A stretch of 64,000 bases of DNA from CALLMM01 sp964429855 (GCA_964429855.1 CAYSDM010000002.1:129507-193506); one strand, 5' to 3'. Shown: positions 15,430-24,970, counted from the stretch's first letter. The notes: generated by a model from the sequence alone, not told the origin. Translations and numbers: made by a program.

Positions 15430-16728
15430 ATGAACCGACAGAAGCGAGTGAACTACGCGCTGCCTCTGATCGCGCTGTCTATTCTCTGCCAAGCCGCCGT
15501 CGCGCAGCAGATCATCGCCGCGCCGAATCAGCCGCAGGGCGTCTATCGAGCAGGCGAGCCTATAGCCTGGAACATCGAAGTCCGGGGCGAGGGCGCGACG
15601 CAGGCGACCGAAGCGCGTTATATTCTGAAGCGCAACGGCTACAGAGTTCTCAGAGAGGGCGTCCTGCCGCTGAAAGAGGGTAAAGGCGTTTTCGAGACGA
15701 CCCTGACGGAGCCGGGAACACTCCTGCTGGAGTTGAAGGCGAAACTGCCCGCCGGAGAGATTGGCGGCGCGGGCGGAGCCGTCGTCCGACCGGAGGCGAT
15801 TACCCCCTCCCTGCCTCGCCCGAAAGATTTCGACGGCTTCTGGAAAGAGAAGATCGCCGAACTTCAGAAGACGCCGCTGAACGCGCAGTTGGAGCCTGCC
15901 GACAGCGGCAAAGAGGGAGTCGAGTACTATAAAATCCAAATGGACAATATTCGCGGCTCCCATATCTACGGGCAGTTGGCGAAGCCGAGAGGCGGCACGA
16001 AACTGCCCGCGCTCCTCATCGTCCAGTGGGCGGGCGTCTATCCGCTCTCCAAAGACTGGGCGGTCGGGCGAGCGCAGGCGGGATGGCTGACGCTTAACAT
16101 CATGGCGCACGACCTGCCGTTCGATCAGCCGGCGAAGTTCTACCGCGAGGCGGCGGAGGGCAGACTTCGCAACTATCCCGCCATTGGCAACGAGGACCGC
16201 GAAACCAGTTATTTCCTCCGCATGTATCTGTCCTGCTATCGCGCTGCCGACTATCTGACGAAACGGCCCGACTGGGATGGACGCATCCTCGTTGTAACGG
16301 GAGGCAGTCAGGGAGGCTTACAGTCGGTCGTCACCGCCGCGCTCTTTCCGCGCATCACGGCGGTCGTCGCCAACGTTCCGGCAGGGTGCGACCTGACCGG
16401 TCCGGCGGCGGAACGCGCCCCGGGCTGGCCCATGTGGTGGTGGCAGACGCAGGGGAAAGACCCGGAAAAGGTGCGGCAGACAGCCTGCTATTTCGATGTG
16501 GTGAACTTCGCGTCGCGGGTGAACTGCCCAACGCTCATCGGACTGGGCTTGATTGATACGGTCTGCCCGCCGTCGGGCATCTTCGCCATGACCAATCAAC
16601 TGAAGGGGCGCAAAGAGCTGGTCATCATGCCGCTCGCCGACCACTCGCGCCCGCATGATGCGTTCCAGGCGCGTCAGGAGCAGTGGTTCGCCTCCCTTGC
16701 CAGAAGCGGGAGCATACCTGTTCGATAG
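15430..16728 (+). CDS. Exported acetyl xylan esterase-like hydrolase (CE7/AXE1 family)
   Basis: Signal peptide (LPLIALSILCQAAVAQ), an N-terminal beta-sandwich of about 120 residues, then an alpha/beta-hydrolase of the AXE1 type beginning PRPKDFDGFWKEKIAEL. Triad candidates: nucleophile in GGSQGG (about residue 290), Asp in LGLIDTVCPP, His in ADHSRPHD. CE7 enzymes deacetylate xylo-oligosaccharides and cephalosporin C. AAGGAA precedes the ATG. Lies 17 nt after the SLH-like gene. Confidence 0.88.
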   Translation: MNRQKRVNYALPLIALSILCQAAVAQQIIAAPNQPQGVYRAGEPIAWNIEVRGEGATQATEARYILKRNGYRVLREGVLPLKEGKGVFETTLTEPGTLLLELKAKLPAGEIGGAGGAVVRPEAITPSLPRPKDFDGFWKEKIAELQKTPLNAQLEPADSGKEGVEYYKIQMDNIRGSHIYGQLAKPRGGTKLPALLIVQWAGVYPLSKDWAVGRAQAGWLTLNIMAHDLPFDQPAKFYREAAEGRLRNYPAIGNEDRETSYFLRMYLSCYRAADYLTKRPDWDGRILVVTGGSQGGLQSVVTAALFPRITAVVANVPAGCDLTGPAAERAPGWPMWWWQTQGKDPEKVRQTACYFDVVNFASRVNCPTLIGLGLIDTVCPPSGIFAMTNQLKGRKELVIMPLADHSRPHDAFQARQEQWFASLARSGSIPVR

Positions 16729-16759
16729 AACCGGCGTTTCGGTTTTTCAGGAGCCGATC

Positions 16760-17593
16760 ATGGATCCATCCTGTCTGCAGTATCTTCTCACCGACGAAGA
16801 GAGGCGTCAGTTTCAAGAGGAGGGGTTCCTCATCCGGGCAGATGCTCTGTCGCCGGAGCATGTCTCGGCGCTGACGGAGGCGACGGATCGAATCTATCAG
16901 CGCGAACGGGAGAAGGGATTTGAGGCGAACAGGGCGCTCTTCTTTCCCAACTTCATCCCGGAAGACGACCTCTTTCTGAACCTCGTGGACTATGAGCGCA
17001 TCCTGCCCGGAGTCTGGGAGATTCTCGGCTGGAACATCTATCTCTATCACGCTCACCTGATCGTCACGCCCCCGTCCGGGCAGCCGGAAGACAATCGCAC
17101 CTTCGGCTGGCATCAAGACAGCGGGCGGGTCAATGTCGAGATCGAGTGCCATCCGCGACCGCGCCTGTCGCTCAAGGTCGCCTACTTTCTTTCGGACGCC
17201 TCGCAGCCGGGACGGGGCAACTTCTGGATCATCCCCGGCAGCCATCTTTGGGACACCCTGGAGCGTCCGGCCGACGGGATCGGACAGCCGGAGGGCGCGA
17301 TACCGGTCTGCGCGCGTCCGGGAACGGCGGTGCTGTTTGACCGCCGCCTGTGGCACACCGCCAGCCCGAACTGGTCTTCCATCACCCGCAAAGTGCTGTT
17401 CTACGGGTACGGCTACCGCTGGATTCGCACCAAAGACGATATGACCGTCAGCCACCTGTGGGAACGCTCCTCCCCCATTCGCCGCCAGCTTCTCGGCTGG
17501 GGCGTCAACTGCAACGGTCACTACACCCCGACCGACGCCGACGTGCCTCTGCGCGTCTGGCTCCGCGAACACGCCCCCGAACTGGCGGGGTAA
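16760..17593 (+). CDS. Phytanoyl-CoA dioxygenase (PhyH) family oxygenase
   Basis: Fe(II)/2-oxoglutarate-dependent oxygenase fold, about 277 residues. The metal triad is visible as H-x-D in FGWHQDSGRVN and a distal His in LFDRRLWHTASPN; an Arg a few residues later (TRKVLF) may bind 2-oxoglutarate. CAGGAG precedes ATG 16760; a longer frame from 16655 overlaps the esterase. Substrate unknown. Another PhyH protein lies at 27.6 kb. Confidence 0.9.
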   Translation: MDPSCLQYLLTDEERRQFQEEGFLIRADALSPEHVSALTEATDRIYQREREKGFEANRALFFPNFIPEDDLFLNLVDYERILPGVWEILGWNIYLYHAHLIVTPPSGQPEDNRTFGWHQDSGRVNVEIECHPRPRLSLKVAYFLSDASQPGRGNFWIIPGSHLWDTLERPADGIGQPEGAIPVCARPGTAVLFDRRLWHTASPNWSSITRKVLFYGYGYRWIRTKDDMTVSHLWERSSPIRRQLLGWGVNCNGHYTPTDADVPLRVWLREHAPELAG

Positions 17594-17607
17594 TCTCTCC
17601 ATCGTTC

Positions 17608-17616
17608 TGGTAAAAT
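17608..17616 (+). promoter_or_regulatory. Extended -10 element
   Basis: TGGTAAAAT, 38 nt upstream of the zinc-finger membrane protein start; no clear -35. Confidence 0.4.
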
Positions 17617-17653
17617 GATCTGTAACGACCCGTAGCGATGAATACAGCGTTCA

Positions 17654-18154
17654 ATGCCTCGATGTAAAGCCCATAATCACGAGACTCTGCTGCGCTGCGG
17701 CAAGTGCGAACAGCCGATCTGTCCCGACTGCACCGTCATGGGACCGGTTGGGGCGCGCTGCCATGAGTGCGCTTCGCTCTACTCCTCGCACCTGTTTCAG
17801 ATCGATTCCGGCAAGCTGATGACGGCGCTGGGGATCGGGCTTCTGGTCGCGCTTGCGGGCGGCTATCTGGTGGCGCTCGCCTCCTCCGCCGGAGGCTTCC
17901 TTCAGTTCTGGATGGCGGTGGCGATGGGCGCGGCGGTCGGCGAGACCGTTCGGCGTCTCTCCGGGCGCAAGCGGGGATACAAAATGGAGATCGCAGCGGG
18001 GCTGTGCGCCGCTCTGGGCGTGGCGGGAGGGCTGGCGCTCTGGCTGGCTCTGCACCGCGTTCCGCTGCTGCTCATGCCCTCCCCTCTCTTCTTTCATCTT
18101 CTCTCGATGGCGGTCGCCGTCTTCTGCGCCGTCAGCCGAATCCGCTACCTCTAA
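17654..18154 (+). CDS. B-box-type zinc finger membrane protein
   Basis: Function unknown. The N-terminal 40 residues are a Cys/His cluster (CKAHNHETLLRCGKC...CPDC...CHEC) like the B-box zinc fingers found in front of rhomboid-type and other bacterial membrane proteins. Then about four hydrophobic helices (residues 55-165). No catalytic motif seen. Followed after a short gap by an independently promoted peptidase gene. Confidence 0.72.
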   Translation: MPRCKAHNHETLLRCGKCEQPICPDCTVMGPVGARCHECASLYSSHLFQIDSGKLMTALGIGLLVALAGGYLVALASSAGGFLQFWMAVAMGAAVGETVRRLSGRKRGYKMEIAAGLCAALGVAGGLALWLALHRVPLLLMPSPLFFHLLSMAVAVFCAVSRIRYL

Positions 18155-18208
18155 ACCTGCCGGACACAGAAGAAATCGGCGCGCCCGGTCTGAATTGCCG
18201 CCGTCTTG

Positions 18209-18217
18209 TGATACAAT
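18209..18217 (+). promoter_or_regulatory. Extended -10 element for the peptidase gene
   Basis: TGATACAAT, about 33 nt before the predicted GTG start; no good -35 seen. Confidence 0.45.
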
Positions 18218-18249
18218 GCATAGATAACTCATCAGGCGGAGGAATGCCA

Positions 18250-19611
18250 GTGACCCTGATCAATACCTACGCAGAAGCGATCACCCTGAATCAGATCGAG
18301 CAGTTTCAGCAGGAGTTTGAAGAGGACCCGCGCAACCGCATGGCGCTCAACGCCGTAACGAAAACCCCTGTGCGTAATATCGCCATGAACCGGCGCGCCG
18401 TCACCCGCCATAATCACACCTTCTCGCACATGGTCAAAGCCGGCGCATCTACAAGCCAGAACAGCAGCGGGAGATGCTGGATGTTCGCCGGACTGAACAC
18501 GTTCCGCATGGCTGCCGCGCAGCAGATGAACCTGGAGGACTTCGAGCTATCGCAGAACTATCTGATGTTCTGGGACAAGCTGGAGAAGTCCAACTACATC
18601 CTGGAGAGCATTCTCAAGACGCTGGAGGAGCCGACCGACAGCCGCCTGATCTGCTGGCTGGTGCAGGACCCTATTCAGGACGGCGGACAGTGGGATATGT
18701 TCGTGAACCTGATAAAAAAATACGGCGCGATCCCCAAAGAGGCGATGCCGGAGTCGGAGAGCAGCGGCAGCAGCGGCGCGATGAACCACAACATCACCAC
18801 CAAACTGCGCGAGTATGCGGCGCGCCTGCGGCGGATGTACCGCGAGGGCGTTCCGGTCAACGATCTCAAGAGCCTGAAGATGGAGATGCTTAATGAGGTC
18901 TACCGGATGCTGGCAATTCATCTGGGCGAGCCGCCCCGCGAGTTTCTCTGGCAGTGGCGAGATAAGGATAAGGAGTTCCATCGCGACGGCGTCATCACGC
19001 CGCAGAAGTTCTTTGAGCGGCACGTGCCGGTAGACCTCGACTCGCTGGTCTGTCTGATTCACTGTCCGCAGGCGACCAAGTCCTACAACACCCTCTACAC
19101 CATTGAATATCTGGGGAACGTGGTCGAGGGGCAGATCATTCGCTACCTGAATGTCGAACTGGACGTGATGAAGCGGGCGGCAGTCCGCATGATTCAGGAC
19201 GGAAAGTCGGTCTGGTTCGGCTGCGACGTGGGCAAGATGTTCGACCGCGACCTGGGATTGATGGATATGGAGCTTTTTGACTACTCCTCCATCTACGGAA
19301 CCGGGTTCGGCATGACCAAAGCGGAGCGTCTGGACTACGGGCAGAGCCAGATGAACCATGCGATGGTCTTCACCGGCGTAGACCTGGACTCCGAAGGACA
19401 TCCGCGCAAGTGGCGCGTGGAGAACAGTTGGGGCGACAAGGGCGGCGATAAGGGCTTTATGGTGATGACCGACGCCTGGTTCGACGAGTATAACTATGAG
19501 GTCGTCGTCGAGAAGCAGTACCTTTCGTCGGAGCTTCTGGCGGTTCTGGAGACGGAGCCGGTCGGACTGCCGCCCTGGGACCCGATGGGCGCGCTGGCGC
19601 GCTCCCGATGA
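18250..19611 (+). CDS. pepC: C1-family aminopeptidase C / bleomycin hydrolase
   Basis: Cytosolic papain-like cysteine aminopeptidase. The catalytic Cys is in QNSSGRCWMFAGLN (family QNQSGRCWLFA), the His in MNHAMVFTGVD and the Asn in VENSWGDKG. About 453 residues, the family length. GGAGG sits 7 nt before GTG 18250 but only 1 nt before ATG 18244, so the GTG is preferred. Members form self-compartmentalising hexamers that trim peptides. Confidence 0.94.
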   Translation: MTLINTYAEAITLNQIEQFQQEFEEDPRNRMALNAVTKTPVRNIAMNRRAVTRHNHTFSHMVKAGASTSQNSSGRCWMFAGLNTFRMAAAQQMNLEDFELSQNYLMFWDKLEKSNYILESILKTLEEPTDSRLICWLVQDPIQDGGQWDMFVNLIKKYGAIPKEAMPESESSGSSGAMNHNITTKLREYAARLRRMYREGVPVNDLKSLKMEMLNEVYRMLAIHLGEPPREFLWQWRDKDKEFHRDGVITPQKFFERHVPVDLDSLVCLIHCPQATKSYNTLYTIEYLGNVVEGQIIRYLNVELDVMKRAAVRMIQDGKSVWFGCDVGKMFDRDLGLMDMELFDYSSIYGTGFGMTKAERLDYGQSQMNHAMVFTGVDLDSEGHPRKWRVENSWGDKGGDKGFMVMTDAWFDEYNYEVVVEKQYLSSELLAVLETEPVGLPPWDPMGALARSR

Positions 19612-19637
19612 ACGCTCTCTGAGGAACAGACACGACG

Positions 19638-20024
19638 ATGCCCGGCGATCCTCTTCATAATGTGCTGATCGGGCTGGCGGCGGCGTGCGCCGCGCTCTTT
19701 CTGGCGACGCTCTACTATAAGCGGAAAGTGGACGCGCTGCGGGAGCGGCTGGAGGCGGAGGAGTCGCGCCAACGAAGCCTCTCCACCATCTACGGACGCA
19801 TCTCCGAACAGTGGTTCCCGCTGATGGACCGCTATCCCTACGACTCCCAGTCGTTTCGGTTTCTGGGAACGCCCGTAGACGGCGTGCAGTTTGAAGAGGA
19901 TCGCATCATCTTCTGCGAGTTCAAAACCAATCAGTCGGAACTCTCTCCCGTGCAGAGGCGGATCAAGCAGCTGATCGAGGCGAAGCGTGTCTACTGGGAG
20001 GAGTTCAACTTCCGCGCAGACTGA
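19638..20024 (+). CDS. Membrane-anchored Holliday-junction-resolvase-related nuclease
   Basis: Small protein with an N-terminal transmembrane helix (LIGLAAACAALFLATLYY), a short coiled coil, and a C-terminal domain with PVDGVQF...RIIFCEFKTNQSELS. This fits the Endonuc_Holl family (PF10107), a PD-(D/E)xK-like nuclease with Asp and ExK metal ligands. Family members are called Holliday junction resolvase-related but activity is not established for most. The membrane anchor is odd for a recombination nuclease. Sits between pepC and anmK. Confidence 0.78.
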   Translation: MPGDPLHNVLIGLAAACAALFLATLYYKRKVDALRERLEAEESRQRSLSTIYGRISEQWFPLMDRYPYDSQSFRFLGTPVDGVQFEEDRIIFCEFKTNQSELSPVQRRIKQLIEAKRVYWEEFNFRAD

Positions 20025-20048
20025 CCGCCGCTGCTCTGGAATCGCTCC

Positions 20049-21218
20049 ATGCTTATCATCGGCTTGATGTCCGGCACTTCGGCGGACGGCATTGACGCCG
20101 CGCTGACGGAGATCATCGGCGAAGGGCGACAGACTCGAATCGCGCTCCGGCATTTCCTCTGCCTGTCGCACTCTCCCTCCATGCGCGACGCCATTCTGCG
20201 CCTGTGCGATCCGCGTACCGCCACCGTTCCCGATCTCTGCGTCCTCCATTTCGCGCTGGGAGAGAGATTTGCGGAGGCGGCGCAGGCGGTGGCGGATGCC
20301 GCCGGCATCTCGCTGGCGCAGGTGGATGCCATCGCCTCGCACGGTCAGACCGTCTGGCATCAGCCCTCCCCTCTCGCCATTGCCGATACCGCCGCGAGAG
20401 GCACGCTTCAGATCGGCAGCCCCGCCGTCATTGCAGCGCGTACCGGCTGTACGGTCATCTCCGATTTTCGTTCGGCGGATATGGCTTTCGGAGGTCAGGG
20501 CGCGCCGCTGGTTCCCTATGCGGACTGGCTGCTCTTCGCCAGCGACGCCGAAAACCGCGCCGTGCAAAATATCGGAGGAATCGCCAATGTCACCTTTCTA
20601 CCGAAAAACGCCACTCTGGAATCGGTGATCGCGTTTGACACCGGTCCGGGAAATATGCTGATAGACGGACTGGCGCGCGCGCTTTCTGGAGGCGCGAGAC
20701 AGTATGATGAAGGCGGAGCACTGGCGGCGCAGGGATTGACGCAGGAGACGCTGCTAAGGCGGCTGATGGACGCATGTCGCGACTACCTCGATGCGCCGAT
20801 CCCCAAAACGACGGGACGCGAGCGGTTCGGGGAGCCGTTTCTGGCGCAGCTTCTATCGCAGATTCGCGCCGAACGGATATCCGATGCGGATGCGCTGGCG
20901 ACCGTCACCGCCTTCACCGCCGAAACCATCGCCCATGCTTACCGGGTCTGGCTTACTCCGCAGGGCGGCGTTCAATCCGTAATCGTGGGAGGAGGAGGCG
21001 TTCACAACGCGACCCTGATGCGGATGCTGCAGGAGCGGCTTGCCCCGGCACGCCTGACGACTCATGCGGAGTTCGGAATTTCGGATGATGCCAAGGAGGC
21101 GGTCGCTTTCGCGCTTCTGGGGTATGAGACTCTGCGGGGACAGCCCGCCAACGTCCCGAAAGCGACCGGCGCGACTCGTCCGGCAATCCTGGGGAGCATC
21201 ACGTCGAAGCCAGTCTGA
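20049..21218 (+). CDS. anmK: Anhydro-N-acetylmuramic acid kinase
   Basis: Peptidoglycan recycling: phosphorylates and opens 1,6-anhydro-MurNAc to MurNAc-6-phosphate. N-terminus GLMSGTSADGIDAAL is the AnmK signature; FDTGPGNMLID and the C-terminal VGGGGVHN nucleotide-binding segment follow. 389 residues, normal. It pairs logically with the amino-sugar kinase and NanE at 24-25.7 kb. No MurQ etherase is present in the window. Confidence 0.95.
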   Translation: MLIIGLMSGTSADGIDAALTEIIGEGRQTRIALRHFLCLSHSPSMRDAILRLCDPRTATVPDLCVLHFALGERFAEAAQAVADAAGISLAQVDAIASHGQTVWHQPSPLAIADTAARGTLQIGSPAVIAARTGCTVISDFRSADMAFGGQGAPLVPYADWLLFASDAENRAVQNIGGIANVTFLPKNATLESVIAFDTGPGNMLIDGLARALSGGARQYDEGGALAAQGLTQETLLRRLMDACRDYLDAPIPKTTGRERFGEPFLAQLLSQIRAERISDADALATVTAFTAETIAHAYRVWLTPQGGVQSVIVGGGGVHNATLMRMLQERLAPARLTTHAEFGISDDAKEAVAFALLGYETLRGQPANVPKATGATRPAILGSITSKPV

Positions 21219-21229
21219 GAAGAGCAGTT

Positions 21230-21415
21230 TCAGGGCTGATAGCGGTCGTAGAAGAGAGTGTCGTAGAGCATTTTGCCGAACCAGAGGACGGCAAAGACCC
21301 CGACCAACCCGTTCTTCAGACGCAGGGGGATAGCTTCGGTCGGGCTGGGCAGCAATGCCAGCGTCCATGCCGTCAGGATCAACAGACAGACTTTATACAG
21401 AAAAGATCGTACCAT
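21230..21415 (-). CDS. Small two-helix membrane protein
   Basis: 61 residues with two hydrophobic segments (SFLYKVCLLILTAWTLALL and LVGVFAVLWFGKMLY) separated by a short basic loop. Lies convergent to anmK. No strong ribosome site and no family recognised, so it may be a real small gene or chance. Confidence 0.5.
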   Translation of the reverse strand: MVRSFLYKVCLLILTAWTLALLPSPTEAIPLRLKNGLVGVFAVLWFGKMLYDTLFYDRYQP

Positions 21416-21485
21416 CTGACTTCTATGCTATCACCGGCGCACAGAGACAGGACATCCTCTCTCTGTGAAGGATGTAAGGATGTGA

Positions 21486-21519
21486 GGAGCGCGGGCAGGA
21501 CTGCGACTGCCTGCGCTCC
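21486..21519 (-). terminator. Hairpin after the UXS-like gene
   Basis: A 13-bp stem (21486-21498 with 21507-21519, one G-U) and 8-nt loop, right after the stop codon at 21524; no long U-tract. Confidence 0.6.
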
Positions 21520-21523
21520 GGTT

Positions 21524-22465
21524 CTATAGATCGAGTCTCTTCTTAAAATACGCGACAGTGCGCTCCAATCCCTCCGAAAGCGGCACTTTTGCCTCCCAGC
21601 CCAGCAACGTCTTTGCGCGGGTAATATCCGGCTTGCGCTGTTTGGGGTCGTCGGAGGTCGGGAGCGGTACGAAGACGATCTCGCTCTTGCTGTGGGTGAC
21701 TCGTTTAATCTCCTGCGCGAATTCGAGCATCGTGCGCTCATCGGGATTACCGATATTGATCGGACCCGTGTGTTCGGACATCATCAGCCGCCAGAATCCC
21801 TCGATCAGATCGCTGACATAGCAAAATGAGCGCGTCTGTTTGCCGTCGCCATAGACCGTGATCGGCTCGCCGCGCAATGCCTGCCCGATAAAGTTGGGAA
21901 CGACGCGCCCATCGTCCAGACGCATCCGCTCGCCATAGGTGTTGAAGATTCGCACGATCCGCACCGGAATGCCGTGATAACGATGATATGCCATCGTCAT
22001 CGCCTCGGCGAACCGCTTCGCCTCATCATAGACGCCGCGTATGCCGACCGGATTGACATTTCCCAGATAGTCTTCCGTCTGAGGATGCACCAGAGGATCG
22101 CCGTAGACCTCCGATGTGGAGGCCAGGAAGAACCGCGCGCGCTTCGCCCGCGCCAGTCCCAGCGCCTTATGGGTTCCCAGCGCGTTGACCTTCAGGATCT
22201 GAATGGGCTTGGTTGGAAAGTCCACCGGACTGGCGGGTGACGCCAGATGGAAGATATAGTCCACCGGACCGTCCAGAAAGATATATTCCGTCACGTCGTA
22301 CTTCAGGAACCGAAAGCGCGGGTTGCCCATCAGGTGGGCGATATTATCGGTGCTTCCGGTGATGAGGTTGTCGAGAACGACCACCTCCATCCCCTCCGCC
22401 AGCAGTCGGTCGCACAGATGCGACCCCAGAAATCCGGCTCCTCCCGTCACCACCGCACGCGGCAT
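21524..22465 (-). CDS. UDP-glucuronate decarboxylase-like NAD-dependent epimerase/dehydratase
   Basis: Extended short-chain dehydrogenase. NAD-binding GGAGFLG at the N-terminus, Ser in ASTSEVYGDP, and the catalytic Tyr-Lys in YDEAKRFAE. The combination HLASPASPVDF, GDPLVHPQ and IFNTYGERM is characteristic of UDP-xylose synthase (UXS), which converts UDP-glucuronate to UDP-xylose for surface polysaccharides. AAGGAG precedes ATG 22465; a start at 22504 is less likely. About 313 residues, normal. Confidence 0.88.
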   Translation of the reverse strand: MPRAVVTGGAGFLGSHLCDRLLAEGMEVVVLDNLITGSTDNIAHLMGNPRFRFLKYDVTEYIFLDGPVDYIFHLASPASPVDFPTKPIQILKVNALGTHKALGLARAKRARFFLASTSEVYGDPLVHPQTEDYLGNVNPVGIRGVYDEAKRFAEAMTMAYHRYHGIPVRIVRIFNTYGERMRLDDGRVVPNFIGQALRGEPITVYGDGKQTRSFCYVSDLIEGFWRLMMSEHTGPINIGNPDERTMLEFAQEIKRVTHSKSEIVFVPLPTSDDPKQRKPDITRAKTLLGWEAKVPLSEGLERTVAYFKKRLDL

Positions 22466-22617
22466 ATTGTACTCCTTGGGATTTTGAATTCGCTGATCAT
22501 ACATCGGTTGTTACGGCGTCTGTCCTCTCTTTTCCGGTCGAATCCATCCGCTGCAACAACAGCGCCGGGTACATTATCGGCACAGACACCCGAAACTCCA
22601 TACGCGGTAACCTCTGG

Positions 22618-23793
22618 CTAACGCTTGCTGGCAGCCTCGTTCAGATAGCGCAGGGCAACCCGACAGAAAAGCTCGACGCCGACCGGCAGGGCGCGATCCT
22701 CGAAATTGAAGGCCGGCGTGTGGATGGGAGCCGTCTCCCCCAGTCCCAGCCGAAACATCGCGCCGGGAGCATAGTCCAGATAGACGGCGAAATCCTCCGC
22801 TCCCATCGAAGAGTGCGGAATCGTGAGGACATTCTCCTCGCCGAGTATCTCCCTTCCCACCTCGGCGATCAGATGATTGATTCCCGGATCGTTCATTACC
22901 GGCGGCGTTCCCTCATGATAGGCAAACTCGCAGGTAGCGCGCGCTGCCGCGCAGATTCCTTCGACGACCCGGCGAATCCGATCCGGCATGCTTCGGCGCG
23001 TCTCGTTGGAGAGCGTGCGAACGGTTCCCGCCAGATGCGCGGTTGTGGGAATGATATTGTAGGCGGTTCCCGCATGAAACTGCCCGACCGTGACGACCAC
23101 CGAATCGTTGGGATCGGTCTCCCGGCTGACGAGCGTCTGAAGCGACATCACCACCTGCGCGCCGACCACGATGGGGTCCACCGAATGGTGCGGATAGGCA
23201 GCGTGCGCGCCCTGCCCCCGAATTTGAATGTCAAAGGTATCGGCGGAAGCCATCATCGCGCCGCTGCGCACGCCGATCTGTCCCAGACCGATCTGGGGCC
23301 AGCCATGCAGGGCGATTACGGCGTCTACCCCATCCATGACTCCCTCTTCGCACATGCGATGCGCTCCGCCGACAACCTCCTCCGCAGGCTGGAAGATAAA
23401 CCGCACATTCCCCGCCATCTCTTCGCGCAGCGCCGCCAGCGTCTTCGCCGTCCCCAGTAGTATAGTCGTATGTCCGTCATGTCCGCAGGCGTGCATCACG
23501 CCCGGATTGCGCGAACAGTAGGGGTGATCGCTCTGCTCCTGAATCGGCAGCGCGTCCATATCGGCGCGAATGGCAAGCGTTCTGCCCGGTCGCGCTCCCT
23601 GCAGAGTCGCCACGACTCCGTGTCCGCCCACTCCGGTCTGCACCGTCAGCCCCAGTTGACTCAGCCTCTCCGCAACCAGCGCGGCGGTCTTCTCCTCATG
23701 AAAACTCAATTCAGGATTCTGATGGAGATGACGCCGCGTCTCGATCATCTCCGGCTCGATCTCCTGAATGGCTGCGCGTAAAGTGTCGGGCAT
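22618..23793 (-). CDS. M20-family amidohydrolase (N-acyl amino acid / hippurate hydrolase type)
   Basis: Zinc-dependent cytosolic amidohydrolase with HACGHDGHTT (metal and catalytic residues), QPAEE (catalytic Glu) and the dimerisation-domain segment GQGAHAAYPH. Closest in pattern to HipO/AmaA proteins. CAGGAGG precedes ATG 23793. The actual acyl-amino acid is unknown; acetyl-diaminopimelate or indole conjugates are also possible. Confidence 0.9.
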   Translation of the reverse strand: MPDTLRAAIQEIEPEMIETRRHLHQNPELSFHEEKTAALVAERLSQLGLTVQTGVGGHGVVATLQGARPGRTLAIRADMDALPIQEQSDHPYCSRNPGVMHACGHDGHTTILLGTAKTLAALREEMAGNVRFIFQPAEEVVGGAHRMCEEGVMDGVDAVIALHGWPQIGLGQIGVRSGAMMASADTFDIQIRGQGAHAAYPHHSVDPIVVGAQVVMSLQTLVSRETDPNDSVVVTVGQFHAGTAYNIIPTTAHLAGTVRTLSNETRRSMPDRIRRVVEGICAAARATCEFAYHEGTPPVMNDPGINHLIAEVGREILGEENVLTIPHSSMGAEDFAVYLDYAPGAMFRLGLGETAPIHTPAFNFEDRALPVGVELFCRVALRYLNEAASKR

Positions 23794-23986
23794 GACCGCC
23801 TCCTGCATCTCGATTTGATTAAACTCTACCCCAAGTTACGGTTTACCGCATCCCATTTCATTCATTACCGGCTGAATCTCTTTTCGCCACTTGCTGATAA
23901 CTGTACGGATAACCATGCGCCCCTATCGCGCCGTCAGCATTTTCGAGTAGAATCTGTGCAAAGAAGCCGATAACGCGAGGAAAATT

Positions 23987-24967
23987 ATGCGCTATGTGAT
24001 CGGGGTGGACGGCGGACAGACCAGCACGACCGCCGTTCTGGCGGACGAGCGCGGAAGACTGCGGGGCGTCGGTTACGGCGGACCGGCAAACCATATTCAT
24101 GAGCCGGGGGGGATTGCGCGCGTTCAGCAGTCGCTCTCCGATGCCATCGCCGGGGCGCGCGCCGCCGCCGGACTACCGGATGCGCCTCTTGCCTGCGCCT
24201 ACCTGGGGATGACCGGCACTTCGTCGCAGTTGGAGGAGGTTTGCCGTCCGGCGGTTCCGGCGGAGAAGATGACGCTGGGACACGACAGCCTGATCGCCCT
24301 CTACTCGATCACCTTCGGCGGTCCCGGCGTGGCGGTGATCGGCGGCACGGGATCGGTGGGATTCGGACGCAATTCGCAGGGCAGAACGGCGAAAGTCGGC
24401 GGCTGGGGCTACCTGATGGGAGACGAGGGCAGCGGTTACTGGATCGCCCTGCGGGCGCTCTGCGCCGCGACACGCGCCGCCGATGGACGCGCCCCGCAAA
24501 CCAACATCACACGACGCCTTCTGGAGCCGTTAAACCTCTCCTCGCTTTCGCAACTGCATCGGTTTCTCTATTCGGGCAGCCTCTCCCGACCGGATATAGC
24601 GTCGCTCTCTCTCAGCGTGAGTCAGGCGGCGGAAGAGGGCGACAGGACCGCCCGGCGAATTCTGCGCGACGCCGGGAGAGAACTCGGACAGCTTGCCTGC
24701 GGGGTGATTCGCGCGTTAAAGATGCGCGCGGAGCCGGCGGAGGTCGGGATGGTGGGCGGGGTTTTCCGGGCAGGCGCGTGGGTGCGCGTGCCGTTCGCGC
24801 AGACTGTCCTGCGCCACGCGCCGCAGGCGCAGATACTTCTCCCGCGTATCCCGGCGGCGGCGGCAGCCTGTCTGCTTGCGCTGGAGGAGATCGGCGTCGC
24901 CGTCCATGAGGCGGTGATATCGCAGGTGCGCGATTCTCTCCCTCAAATCGGAACCATCAAGGAGTAA
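23987..24967 (+). CDS. BadF/BadG/BcrA/BcrD-type kinase, probably N-acetylglucosamine kinase
   Basis: Hexokinase/actin-fold ATPase of the BadF group, which includes eukaryotic-type GlcNAc kinase. N-terminal phosphate loop GVDGGQTSTTAVLAD; second phosphate motif AVIGGTGSVGFG; GDEGSGYWI is shared with GlcNAc kinases. AGGAAAA precedes the ATG. It ends 3 nt before nanE, so both are one unit and amino-sugar phosphorylation is the likely job (GlcNAc or ManNAc). Confidence 0.85.
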   Translation: MRYVIGVDGGQTSTTAVLADERGRLRGVGYGGPANHIHEPGGIARVQQSLSDAIAGARAAAGLPDAPLACAYLGMTGTSSQLEEVCRPAVPAEKMTLGHDSLIALYSITFGGPGVAVIGGTGSVGFGRNSQGRTAKVGGWGYLMGDEGSGYWIALRALCAATRAADGRAPQTNITRRLLEPLNLSSLSQLHRFLYSGSLSRPDIASLSLSVSQAAEEGDRTARRILRDAGRELGQLACGVIRALKMRAEPAEVGMVGGVFRAGAWVRVPFAQTVLRHAPQAQILLPRIPAAAAACLLALEEIGVAVHEAVISQVRDSLPQIGTIKE

Positions 24968-24970
24968 GAG

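Noticed and set aside
17767..18249. Upstream extension of the peptidase frame
   Set aside because: It overlaps the zinc-finger membrane protein in another frame, reads as low-complexity Arg-rich sequence, and the GTG at 18250 has a good ribosome site.
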